NCBI GenBank assembly: GCA_024404475.1
Contig: JAKSPV010000010.1
Coordinates: forward strand, 1-19,487
Length of the DNA stretch: 19,487 nucleotides
From: Clostridia bacterium
GTDB taxonomy: Bacteria; Bacillota; Clostridia; Oscillospirales; CAG-272
Reading direction: 5' to 3'
The position numbers and the translations under genes are program-made. Positions 1-8,071 of the stretch are shown here, piece by piece. The notes below the pieces were generated by a model, which saw only the letters and a list, made by a program, of their open reading frames with translations, searched no databases and was not told the DNA's origin. Position 1 is the stretch's first letter, and every line of letters begins with the position of its first letter.

Positions 1-54
1 ATAAAGTACAGCTCGAGGTTTTGAAGAGCTGGCTTCCGCGCGCTCGCGTGCGCG

Positions 55-1674
55 GTGACAGAACGGGACGCCGCGAACGCTGCCGTTTACCAGCGCATCG
101 CCGACGCGCTCGCCGTCGTTCCGAAGCACCCCGCAACCGATTTCATGACCGCGTGCCAGTCGTTCTATCTCGTCTTCACGCTCGCCGGACGCGCCTCGCC
201 CCGTCTGTTCGACCACTACACGCGCCCGTACTACGACAAGACCGACCGCGCCGAGGCGCGGGACCTTCTCGAAGGGCTCTGGGAGGGATTTCATCGCACG
301 CGGACGTGGAACCTCTGCGTCGGCGGCTGTGACGAGAACGGGAACGACCTTACCTACGAGCTCAGCTATGAAATTCTCGACGTCGCGGCAAAGTACGGCT
401 ACGCCACGCCGAACCTGACCGCGCGCGTCCATAAGAACACGAGCGCGGCGTTCTGGCAGAAGATCGCCGACACGCTGGCGACGGGCATCGGCATGCCCGG
501 ACTTTACAACGACGAGGTCGTCTGCCCGGCGCTCGAAGCACTCGGCATCCCGCCGCGGGATGCGCATCTCTACGCGATGAACGGCTGCAACCAGATCGAC
601 ATCCAGGGCAAGTCCCACATGGGACTCGAAGACGGCGAAGTCACGCTGCTCAAATGTCTCGAATACGCGCTGACAAACGGGCGGTGCCTGCTCTCCGGTG
701 AGAAGATCAGCATCGAGACGGGCGATCCGACGTCTTTCCGCACGTTTGACGAGTTTTTCGGCGCCTACAAGCGGCAGGTCGAGTTTGCGGCGAAGACCGC
801 CGTCGGGCTCGCCAACCGCTCGCAGGAGATCTTCGGGGGAAATGCGCCGAACCCGCTCCGCTCGATGCTGATCGAGGGCTGCCTCGAAAAGGGCGTCGAT
901 TTCAAGCGCGGCGGCCCGCTTTACAACCACGGACAGATTCTGACGGAGGGTCTCGCCGACACGATCGACTCGCTCGCGGCGATCCGCCACTTCGTCTACG
1001 ATACGAAGACCTACACGATGGCGGAGCTCGTCGATGCCCTCTGGCACGATTTTGATGGGCGCGAGGACATGCGTCAAACACTGCTTCGGCACCCCGAAAA
1101 ATTCGGCAACGACGTCGAGTCCGTCGATGAACTCGGCGGCGAGGTGCTCCGGCACTATTTCAGCGAGCTGCTCCGCTACCGCACGTGGCGCGGCGGCGGG
1201 GACGGCATATACGGCGGCGGGCTCAGCACCTTCGAGCGCGCGGCGCGCAACGGGATGTCGTGCGGTGCGTCGGCAGACGGGCGGCACGCCCGTTCGGGCA
1301 ATATCGCCGAGAGCGCCGGCGCCGTTCCGGGACGCGATACGCACGGGCCGACCGCGCTCATCAATTCCGTCATGCATTTCGACCAAAAGCTCGCCAAGAG
1401 CGGCTTCCTTCTCATGATGAAATTCGAGAAATCGCTCTTCGCGACGGAGCGCGGCAAGGCGGGCTTCATCGCCCTCGCCAAGACGTATTTCGCCGGCGGC
1501 GGGCAGATGCTCTCCACCACGGTCGTCAGCGAGGAAGAACTCCGCGACGCCGAGATCCACCCCGAAGATCACCGCGATCTGATCGTCCGCGTCGGCGGAT
1601 ACAGCGACTATTTCGTCAATCTCTCGCCGGAACTCCGGCAGAACATCATCGCACGCACGTCGTCCGGCATCTGA
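55..1674 (+). CDS. Glycyl radical enzyme (pyruvate formate-lyase-like), 5' end missing or broken
   Basis: This is the C-terminal two thirds of a glycyl radical enzyme, an anaerobic cytosolic catalyst that uses a backbone glycyl radical and an active-site cysteine. Numbering from the GTG at 55, the glycyl radical loop RVGGYSDY is near the C-terminus with Gly515 as the radical site, and the cysteine loop is MNGCNQ with Cys178. Family members are usually about 780-850 residues, so roughly 250 N-terminal residues are absent. GTG 55 is only the first codon after a stop at 22-24 and has no Shine-Dalgarno site; the true start lies left of the window. The motif after the cysteine is N-Q, not the V-E of dehydratase/lyase members, so the substrate cannot be named. 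The activase gene begins 21 nt downstream, which supports the family call. The family is certain; the reaction is unknown. Confidence 0.9.
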   Translation: MTERDAANAAVYQRIADALAVVPKHPATDFMTACQSFYLVFTLAGRASPRLFDHYTRPYYDKTDRAEARDLLEGLWEGFHRTRTWNLCVGGCDENGNDLTYELSYEILDVAAKYGYATPNLTARVHKNTSAAFWQKIADTLATGIGMPGLYNDEVVCPALEALGIPPRDAHLYAMNGCNQIDIQGKSHMGLEDGEVTLLKCLEYALTNGRCLLSGEKISIETGDPTSFRTFDEFFGAYKRQVEFAAKTAVGLANRSQEIFGGNAPNPLRSMLIEGCLEKGVDFKRGGPLYNHGQILTEGLADTIDSLAAIRHFVYDTKTYTMAELVDALWHDFDGREDMRQTLLRHPEKFGNDVESVDELGGEVLRHYFSELLRYRTWRGGGDGIYGGGLSTFERAARNGMSCGASADGRHARSGNIAESAGAVPGRDTHGPTALINSVMHFDQKLAKSGFLLMMKFEKSLFATERGKAGFIALAKTYFAGGGQMLSTTVVSEEELRDAEIHPEDHRDLIVRVGGYSDYFVNLSPELRQNIIARTSSGI

Positions 1675-1695
1675 CCGGACGGGAAAGGACGCGAA

Positions 1696-2592
1696 GTGGG
1701 CACCGTTTTCAACATTCAGCGCTACTGCCTGCACGACGGGCCGGGCATCCGGACGACCGTCTTTCTGAAGGGCTGTCCGCTCCGCTGCGCGTGGTGCCAC
1801 AACCCTGAGTCACAGAATCCGGCGCCCGAGATCACCGTCCGCCGGCCGCTCTGCAGGCGCTGCGGCGCTTGTCTGGCCGTCTGCCCGGCGGGCTGCCACA
1901 CACTTTCGGCAGACGGGCACGTTTTTGATCCCGGAAAATGCACGCGCTGCGGCGCGTGCGAAAAAAACTGCCCCGCGGGGGCGATCGAGACCGTCGGCGC
2001 CGAGATGACGGCGGACGAGGTGCTCCGCACAGTTCTCCGCGACAAACTCTTTTACGAGACTTCCGGCGGCGGGATGACCGTTTCCGGCGGCGAGCCGCTC
2101 TTCCAGCCGGATTTCCTCGAAGAACTGCTCCGGGGAGCCCGCGATCGCGGCGTCTCCACCGCGATCGAAACGTCCGGATTTGCCTCGTCCGAGACGATCC
2201 GCCGCGCGGCGCCCCTCACCGATCTGTTTCTTTTCGACATCAAGCTGACGGACAACGAGGCGCACCGGCGATACACCGGCGTGCCGCTCGCGCCGATCCT
2301 CGAAAACCTCGCTCTGCTCGACGCGCTCGGCGCGAATGTGACGCTCCGCTGCCCGATCATCCCGGGCGTGAACGACACCGCGGCGCATTTCGCCGCCGTC
2401 GCCGACCTCGCCCGGACGTATCCCGCCGTCCGCGGGATCGAGATCGAGCCCTATCACGCGCTCGGCGAAGAGAAATCCCGCGGCCTCGGCCGCGTGCCGC
2501 CGACGTTCCCCGTTCCGTCGGCGGAGCAGGCCGCCGAATGGGTGAGGACGCTCGCCGCCCTCGCGCCCTGCCCCGTTTCCCTCAACATCTGA
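1696..2592 (+). CDS. Glycyl-radical enzyme activating protein (radical SAM activase)
   Basis: The protein (298 aa, GTG start with GGGAAAGGA six bases upstream) is a radical SAM activase that abstracts a hydrogen from the partner enzyme's glycine. The radical SAM cluster motif is CPLRCAWC (Cys27, Cys31, Cys34). It is followed by an inserted ferredoxin-like domain with two 4Fe-4S motifs, Cys53/56/59/63 and Cys82/85/88/92, as in activases of glycerol dehydratase- and choline lyase-type enzymes rather than the short PflA type. SGGEP at 130-134 is the SAM-binding GGE motif, and FDIKL lies further on. It directly follows the glycyl radical enzyme and is almost certainly its dedicated activase and co-transcribed. 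The specific substrate system cannot be read from this protein. Confidence 0.95.
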   Translation: MGTVFNIQRYCLHDGPGIRTTVFLKGCPLRCAWCHNPESQNPAPEITVRRPLCRRCGACLAVCPAGCHTLSADGHVFDPGKCTRCGACEKNCPAGAIETVGAEMTADEVLRTVLRDKLFYETSGGGMTVSGGEPLFQPDFLEELLRGARDRGVSTAIETSGFASSETIRRAAPLTDLFLFDIKLTDNEAHRRYTGVPLAPILENLALLDALGANVTLRCPIIPGVNDTAAHFAAVADLARTYPAVRGIEIEPYHALGEEKSRGLGRVPPTFPVPSAEQAAEWVRTLAALAPCPVSLNI

Positions 2593-2611
2593 CCGCAAGG
2601 AGGAACCCCGC

Positions 2612-2875
2612 ATGAATTATCTGAAAAAAATCTTCCCGTTCGCTTTCAAGGACACGAAAACGACGAACGGACTCGTCGTGTCGCTGATCCTGCACGTCGT
2701 GCTCGCCGCCGTCGTCACCGCCGTCTCGGCGCTTCTCGTCACGCTCTTTGCCGGGATCCCCGTCGCCGGGGCGATCGTTTCGTTCGTGTTCCGGCTCCTT
2801 TACATTCTCGTCGATCTCTATGCCCTCATCGGCATCGTCCTCGCGGTTCTCTGCCGCGCCGACGTCATCTCCTGA
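2612..2875 (+). CDS. Small hydrophobic membrane protein of unknown function
   Basis: This is an 87-residue protein starting 19 nt after the activase stop, with a strong Shine-Dalgarno site (AAGGAGG, 2597-2603) nine bases before the ATG. A short basic N-terminus (MNYLKKIFPFAFKDTK) is followed by two long hydrophobic stretches, roughly residues 21-47 and 50-82, with a GIPVAGAIV turn between them, so two membrane segments with the N-terminus inside are likely. It resembles small conserved membrane proteins common in Clostridia, which have no assigned function. Its position suggests co-transcription with the glycyl radical operon, but a functional link is only inference. No terminator separates it from the promoter of the next gene. 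Confidence 0.8.
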   Translation: MNYLKKIFPFAFKDTKTTNGLVVSLILHVVLAAVVTAVSALLVTLFAGIPVAGAIVSFVFRLLYILVDLYALIGIVLAVLCRADVIS

Positions 2876-2878
2876 CGG

Positions 2879-2907
2879 TTGACATTTCCGGGCGGGAATG
2901 CTATCAT
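2879..2907 (+). promoter_or_regulatory. Sigma-A promoter for the alkaline phosphatase lipoprotein gene
   Basis: TTGACA (2879-2884), a 17 bp spacer, then TATCAT (2902-2907) preceded by TGC, an extended -10. It begins just after the upstream stop codon and lies about 34 bp before the ATG at 2941. Confidence 0.75.
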
Positions 2908-2940
2908 AAAAGTACCGACATCACAGAAAGGACGATCCCC

Positions 2941-5319
2941 ATGAAAAGAAGATTTCTGACGCTCCTTCTGGCCGCTCTTCTCGTTCTGGTCCTCGTCGCG
3001 TTCGCTTCCTGCACGAAGCCGCACGACCTTGTCAGCATCGAGGCGGTCAACGTCCCCGAAGCATCCGTTCTCGCCGACGCGATCGACGACAGCGGCATCC
3101 TGCTCCGCCTGCATTACGCGGATGAGCAGGACGAAGAGATCCCGTTCAAAACGGAAATGCTGCCCGAATCGCTGCAGAAAGAACTGCAGAAGACCGGCAG
3201 CCACGACGTTTCCGTCCTTTACCTCGGCATGGAAACGACCTTCACGCTCAGAACGACCGCCGTCTACACGGTCTCGTTCCGGAACGCGCTCGGCGATGAG
3301 ATCAAATCCCTGCGCGTCACCGACGGCTCCGCCGCGGCGGCTCCCGCCGACGACGACATGATCGTCGAGGGCTACCGCTTCCTCGGCACCTACGACAAAC
3401 CGTTCGACGTCATCACGGCCGACACGGTCGTCACCGGCGAATACGTCAAGACGTGGAACGTCACGTTCTACGACGGCAACGGCGACGTTCTCTCGAGCGC
3501 AACGGTTGACGAGGGCACGGCCGCTCCCGCGCCTGAGAACACGGCGATGGACGGCTACGTCTTCACCTACTGGGATACGAAATTCGACGCCGTCACGGCG
3601 GACACCGACGTGCACGGTCTCTACATCAAGATCGAGCCGCACCGCGAGATCAAGAACATCATCTTCATGATCCCGGACGGCGCCGGCTTCGGCACCTACG
3701 ACCTTGCCAACGCGCTGAAACAGAAGTACGGCACGGGCGTCTTCGGGCAGGCAACGCCGATCACGACGGACGCGATCGAGGGCATGACCGTGACCGGTCT
3801 GTACCTTGACCAGTTCATGATCGCCACCGCAGACACGAAGCTCGCCTCCAACCGCCTGCACGACGCGACGGACTCCGCCGCCGCGGGCACCGCGCTCCTC
3901 ACCGGCGAAAAGACGAACTACCTCATGGTCGGCGTTGAGCCGCACCTGACGCCTGTCGCCAACCTTCTGGAACTCTGCCGGCTCGAAGGCAAATCGACCG
4001 GCTTCGTAACGACGAAGTGCCTCGTGGACGCAACGCCGTCCACCGCGCTCGCCCACTCGCTGAAACGCGCCGATCAGGATGATTGCGCGTACCAGATGTC
4101 CGTCTCGAAGCAGATCCTCATGAGCGGCGCCGACATCGTTCTCTGCTACGGCAGCGACGGCGGCTACTACGCCAAGGGCACGACGCAGGGCGCCCCGCTC
4201 CACGGGCTCCGCGCGACCGACTTCGGCTACACCGTGGTGAACGACCTCGCCTCCCTCAAGGCGGCCGTGAACACGAGCAAGGCCTCGAAGATCTTCTCGA
4301 ACTTCCAGATCAACTACGAGGCGCTGAACGGTGAGGGCTACACGCTCACCGACAAGAACTACTCCATCGGCTCCGTCGCGTACAACACCGACTACCAGGC
4401 GCTCCACCTTCTGTACGACTGCGACGCGAAGGCGGGCACCGACCTCACGCTGCTTGAAATGACCAAAGCCGCGCTGACCGCGATCTCCGAAAACGCCGAC
4501 AACGAAAACGGCTTCTGCCTCATCATCGAGGGCGGCGCGATCGACAACGCCGCCGAGGCGCGCTACGTCCGCGAGGCCGTTTCCGAGTATCTCGCGTTCG
4601 ACGAGGCGTTCGGCTACTGCGTCAACTGGGCAATGCAGCGCGACGACACGATCGTCATTGCCTGCCCCGACCACGACTCCGGCGGTTTCTACCTCCCGAC
4701 CGAGGAAAACTGCGGCATGACGCTTGACGCCGTGCTCGACGGTCTGCACGACGGCACGATCGAGCGCAACACCCAGCTGCCCGGCAAGATCCAGGACGGC
4801 CACTCCCCGCAGAACGTCCCCGTCTGGCTCTATGCCCCGGGCTACACGAAGATCGAGATCCTCGAGGCGCTCGGCCTGCCGCTTGACGCGAACGCAGACA
4901 CCGTCCGCACGGGCAGGTTCTTCGACGGCTCGAAGTTCAACGAGGATTACGTCATCCTGAACTCCGACATCTCCCCCGCGATCGTTTCCGTCGCCGACCT
5001 CATGAGCTTTGAGGACGCGACGAAGACGCTCTTCGCCAGCGCGAACGACTACGGCAAGTACAACACCGAGACCGGCATCTTCACCTTCAAGAACGGCGAG
5101 ACCGTCGAGGACTGCTCGACCGTCTGGAAGGACAAGAAGGGCAACGAGCACGAGTTCCCGTACGGCTGCGCGTTCTTCCTCACGAACCCCGTCAGCTACC
5201 TGTACGAGGGCGACGAGCGCGAAGGCACCTCCGGCACGAAGGCCTACACCCCCTTCAAGGCGGCCAAGACGTTCTACATGCCTGAGGCCGTGCTCCGTGA
5301 GATGGGCTACATTCAGTAA
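2941..5319 (+). CDS. Alkaline phosphatase-superfamily lipoprotein with two N-terminal beta-repeat units
   Basis: This 792-residue surface protein has a signal peptide ending in AFASC (Cys24), a slightly unusual lipobox. Residues about 30-105 look Ig-like. Two units of about 60 residues (about 109-169 and 172-230) resemble InlB/Listeria-Bacteroides repeats. The alkaline phosphatase domain runs from about 238 to 640. It has metal Asp246 (PDGAGFG), DSAAAGTA with nucleophile Ser312, DATPSTA (Asp363, Thr365), EGGAID (Glu530, Asp535), PDHDSGG (Asp577, His578) and DGHSPQ (His621). The position four after Asp535, normally a zinc-binding His, is Glu539. The last 150 residues are an extra domain ending in FYMPEAVLREMGY, perhaps copper-amine-oxidase-N-like. 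The gene is monocistronic, with its own promoter and terminator; AAAGGA precedes the ATG. It probably hydrolyses phosphate esters outside the cell; the exact substrate is unknown. Confidence 0.9.
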   Translation: MKRRFLTLLLAALLVLVLVAFASCTKPHDLVSIEAVNVPEASVLADAIDDSGILLRLHYADEQDEEIPFKTEMLPESLQKELQKTGSHDVSVLYLGMETTFTLRTTAVYTVSFRNALGDEIKSLRVTDGSAAAAPADDDMIVEGYRFLGTYDKPFDVITADTVVTGEYVKTWNVTFYDGNGDVLSSATVDEGTAAPAPENTAMDGYVFTYWDTKFDAVTADTDVHGLYIKIEPHREIKNIIFMIPDGAGFGTYDLANALKQKYGTGVFGQATPITTDAIEGMTVTGLYLDQFMIATADTKLASNRLHDATDSAAAGTALLTGEKTNYLMVGVEPHLTPVANLLELCRLEGKSTGFVTTKCLVDATPSTALAHSLKRADQDDCAYQMSVSKQILMSGADIVLCYGSDGGYYAKGTTQGAPLHGLRATDFGYTVVNDLASLKAAVNTSKASKIFSNFQINYEALNGEGYTLTDKNYSIGSVAYNTDYQALHLLYDCDAKAGTDLTLLEMTKAALTAISENADNENGFCLIIEGGAIDNAAEARYVREAVSEYLAFDEAFGYCVNWAMQRDDTIVIACPDHDSGGFYLPTEENCGMTLDAVLDGLHDGTIERNTQLPGKIQDGHSPQNVPVWLYAPGYTKIEILEALGLPLDANADTVRTGRFFDGSKFNEDYVILNSDISPAIVSVADLMSFEDATKTLFASANDYGKYNTETGIFTFKNGETVEDCSTVWKDKKGNEHEFPYGCAFFLTNPVSYLYEGDEREGTSGTKAYTPFKAAKTFYMPEAVLREMGYIQ

Positions 5320-5330
5320 ACAAAACAGAG

Positions 5331-5360
5331 AAGCCGAGGTCTTTCGACCTCGGCTTTTTT
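5331..5360 (+). terminator. Rho-independent terminator between convergent genes
   Basis: An 11 bp perfect stem (5331-5341 with 5346-5356) and a TTTC loop are followed by a T run to 5360. It ends the phosphatase transcript. Read on the minus strand the T tract is interrupted, so it would work less well for spoIIE. Confidence 0.9.
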
Positions 5361-5366
5361 ATGCCT

Positions 5367-7772
5367 TTATGCGATCCGGATCAGCGAAACGCTCGCGTCG
5401 TCCGGACGCGGCGTGTTCTCACGCGCACGGCGCACGATCTTCTCCGCCATGGCGCGGAGATCGTCGTCCCATTCCTCCTCCCGGCAGAGCATGTCCATCA
5501 GCCACACCGCCTCTTCATAACTCGGCGTCACGCCGTCGGAGAGCATCACCACGACGTCGCCCTGTCTCAGTCGGAACGAAAGCAGTTCCGCGTCGAGCGT
5601 CTTCATAATGCCGATCGGCGCCGTTTTCGATTCGAGCCGGAAAAGCCGCCCCGCGCGGAGCACGAACGACGGCGCCGCGCCGCTTTTCAGAAAGCGTGCC
5701 TCCCCCGTGTAGAGATCGAGTTCCATGAGATCGACCGTCGCGGAGCACTCCGTGCTCCCCGTCCGGAGGAAGCCGTGCAGCATTTCGAGCGACGTTTCGA
5801 GCGGTGCGCCCGACGAGAGCATCCGCTCCAGAAAGACCGCCGACACGCGCGACGCAAGCGCCGCCTCGCGGCCGCTCCCCATGCCGTCCGACACGAGCGC
5901 GTAATAGTACCCGTCGCGGCTCGTGAACGAGCTGACGGCGTCGCCGTTCTCTTCCCTGCCGCCCGCCGCGGAGCACCGGCCGCATTCCGCGCGGAACATT
6001 GGCACGCTGTGCATCGTCATCGTGACGCAGTCACCGCTGATCGAGAACTCCGGCGGGGAAAACGGGCTGCCGAGCGCCCGCTCCGCCGCGGCGCGGAGAT
6101 CGTCGCCGCCCATCCGGACATGCGCCATGTCGAGCGGACGCGCCAGAATGAGCCGCCGCCGCGTGCCGTAGACCGAGATCGTCCCGGCGGAAAAATCCGC
6201 CTCGCGGAGCCCGCGCCGGAGGCGTTCCGATGCCCCGGCGTCGTAGGCGAGCGCGGCATCCTCCCGCGCCGTCGTTTCGCTGAGCAGGCGCGCCATGAGT
6301 CCGTAATCGGATGCGGCGACGGACGCCTTATCCTCCCGGATCGCCTCCGCCGTCCGTCTGGCACAGCCGTCGTTCACGTCGGTGATGATCCGCTCCATCT
6401 GGCAGCACCGCGCGAGAAGATATTCCGGCACGGTCTCCGCCGTGACGCGCCCGTTTTTGCGGAGGGCGGCCGTCATCGAGGAGAGGACGTCCGCCGTCGC
6501 GTCGTATTCCTTCTGCCAGCAGACGCCGGCATAGCCGCAGCGGCGGCAGGCGCGGTCAAACGCCTCGTCGCACATCGCGCGCAGCTCCGCCGTCGGTAGA
6601 CGCCGGCGCCGCCGGGACAGCTTTTCAAAGATGCCGGATGCCGAGCGGAGACTCTCCGAAAGGTCGGTCACCGTTGCCCGGTACCGCTCCCGTCGTGCCT
6701 CTTCCACGAGCGCCGCCTCCCCCGAGCCGGCGTCCTCCCGGACAATCTTCTCCGGCAGGAGCCGGAGAACAGGCAAAACGCCTCCCGAGAAGAGCGGCCC
6801 GAGCAGCGCCGAAGCGACGGTCAGCCCCGGCACCACGGCACGTAGGCCTTCGAGATGGAACGCCCACGTTGCCCACGTCGCACCGGCAAGGCACCCGCCT
6901 GCCGCCGCCATGATCGGCGAGATGTGCCAGAGCACGCCCGACGCGATCGCCGCGGCGGCAAATGCCGGCGCGTACAGCGGCTCGAACACCATGCCGCAGA
7001 GAAATCCCGCGACGGAGCCGACCGGCGCGCCCTCGCACCGGGAAACGTACATCGGGATCGCCGCCGCGGCAAGGCAGCCGAGCGACACCCCGAAAACGGA
7101 GATCTCGCGAAGCGAAAAAACGACGAGCGCCGCGAGGACCGCCTCGCCGAGCACCCGCTCGCCGGAGAGCGCGAAGCGGCGTTCCGTCACGCCGCAGAGC
7201 GACGCCGTCACCGCCGGGCAAAGCACGGCAGACAAAAGCGACAAAAGAAAGTCGCGCACGGGTGCGTCCCCGAGCGCCACGGTGAAAACACCGGCCGAGA
7301 GCATCGCCGCCGCGGCAATCGCCGCGCGGAGCGGGACGTTCTCCCCGAACAGCGCCCGCCGGAGCGTTTCCTCCCCACCGGAGCGGGGCACGCCCGCCTT
7401 TTTCCACCACGGACGGACGAAGCGGAACCGGTCTCCGTCCGCAAGCATCGCGCCGCGCAGAAGATATCCGACGAGAAGCCGCCCGCCGAAGACGGCGAGA
7501 TACACGAGTGCGTAGCCGATCGGCCACCGCGTCGTCAGCGAGCCGACGAGGCACCCCGCGAGGGCAGCCACTGCCTCCGGCAGACCCGTCACCGCCGACA
7601 AAAAGGCGATCCCAAACGGGCTGATCTCCCCCGGCAGAGACGCCGACGCAAACAAAAGGCCGAGCGTGCCGGCGACTGCCGCCGGCAGAGCCCGTCTGAT
7701 CCATTCCGATACCGCTCCCGTTTTCAGCCGGGCGGACAAGGTGCCCTCCCGTACCGTTTCTCCCCGATCCAT
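5367..7772 (-). CDS. spoIIE: Stage II sporulation protein E (SpoIIE-type PP2C phosphatase)
   Basis: SpoIIE is the membrane serine phosphatase that dephosphorylates SpoIIAA and so releases sigma-F in the forespore. I place the start at ATG 7772 (801 aa), where GGGAGGAG precedes it; the frame is open upstream to 7910 but without a better start. The N-terminal half holds many hydrophobic segments (about 25-320), consistent with the family's roughly ten membrane passes. The middle carries the Cys-rich CRRCGYAGVCW motif seen in SpoIIE. The C-terminal PPM domain shows SDGMGSGREA (Asp629), LSDGVTPS (Asp746) and a closing PDDASVSLI (Asp791/Asp792), the metal-binding aspartates. Length is close to the roughly 830 aa family norm. 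It is transcribed away from nrdR from a Spo0A-like promoter. Its presence implies sporulation ability. Confidence 0.95.
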   Translation of the reverse strand: MDRGETVREGTLSARLKTGAVSEWIRRALPAAVAGTLGLLFASASLPGEISPFGIAFLSAVTGLPEAVAALAGCLVGSLTTRWPIGYALVYLAVFGGRLLVGYLLRGAMLADGDRFRFVRPWWKKAGVPRSGGEETLRRALFGENVPLRAAIAAAAMLSAGVFTVALGDAPVRDFLLSLLSAVLCPAVTASLCGVTERRFALSGERVLGEAVLAALVVFSLREISVFGVSLGCLAAAAIPMYVSRCEGAPVGSVAGFLCGMVFEPLYAPAFAAAAIASGVLWHISPIMAAAGGCLAGATWATWAFHLEGLRAVVPGLTVASALLGPLFSGGVLPVLRLLPEKIVREDAGSGEAALVEEARRERYRATVTDLSESLRSASGIFEKLSRRRRRLPTAELRAMCDEAFDRACRRCGYAGVCWQKEYDATADVLSSMTAALRKNGRVTAETVPEYLLARCCQMERIITDVNDGCARRTAEAIREDKASVAASDYGLMARLLSETTAREDAALAYDAGASERLRRGLREADFSAGTISVYGTRRRLILARPLDMAHVRMGGDDLRAAAERALGSPFSPPEFSISGDCVTMTMHSVPMFRAECGRCSAAGGREENGDAVSSFTSRDGYYYALVSDGMGSGREAALASRVSAVFLERMLSSGAPLETSLEMLHGFLRTGSTECSATVDLMELDLYTGEARFLKSGAAPSFVLRAGRLFRLESKTAPIGIMKTLDAELLSFRLRQGDVVVMLSDGVTPSYEEAVWLMDMLCREEEWDDDLRAMAEKIVRRARENTPRPDDASVSLIRIA

Positions 7773-7837
7773 ACGTTTTTCTCCTCCCGCGCCGCGAAAG
7801 ATTTCCCCCGCCGGACGCTTTTGACTTCTTTTCCTCC

Positions 7838-7871
7838 ATTGTAGCGGCCGCGGGCCGCCGAAGTTGTCGAT
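7838..7871 (-). promoter_or_regulatory. Candidate Spo0A-dependent promoter of spoIIE
   Basis: On the minus strand, a -10 TACAAT (7843-7838) lies 21 bp from a -35-like TCGACA (7870-7865). Overlapping the -35, the plus strand reads TTGTCGAT (7864-7871), seven of eight matches to the Spo0A box TTGTCGAA. A weaker match, TTGTCGCG, is at 7897-7904. Spo0A-activated sigma-A promoters in Bacillus are known for over-long spacers of about 21-22 bp. The predicted 5' leader is about 60 nt. Confidence 0.6.
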
Positions 7872-8007
7872 TTCCCGCGTCGGAGAAGATTTCTTTTTGT
7901 CGCGCCGCACGGCAAAGCCGCGGGAAGTGTCATTTTGCGGCGGGAAAGAGGGGGAAATCCCGGGAAAAATGGGGACGGCGGGCTCTTCCCCGCCGCAGGG
8001 AAAACCG

Positions 8008-8036
8008 TTGACAAAACGCCGCTTTTGTGGTAGAAT
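8008..8036 (+). promoter_or_regulatory. Sigma-A promoter of nrdR
   Basis: TTGACA (8008-8013), 17 bp, TAGAAT (8031-8036), near consensus, 35 bp before the nrdR ATG. Confidence 0.8.
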
Positions 8037-8071
8037 AATGACACGAAATTGAGAAAGGACGTGCCGCGCCG

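Noticed and set aside
2818..5151. A 777-codon open frame antisense to the phosphatase gene, and similar long antisense frames at 8657-10273, 13222-14913 and 16108-17781
   Set aside because: They mirror genes rich in C/G third positions, which leaves few stops on the other strand. Their translations are Val/Arg/Asp-rich with no recognisable domain, and they lack ribosome sites.
5361..7844. Long plus-strand frames across spoIIE (5361-6599, 6631-7515, 6855-7844)
   Set aside because: They are Arg/Pro/Ala-rich shadows of spoIIE, which is fully supported by motifs, length and ribosome site.
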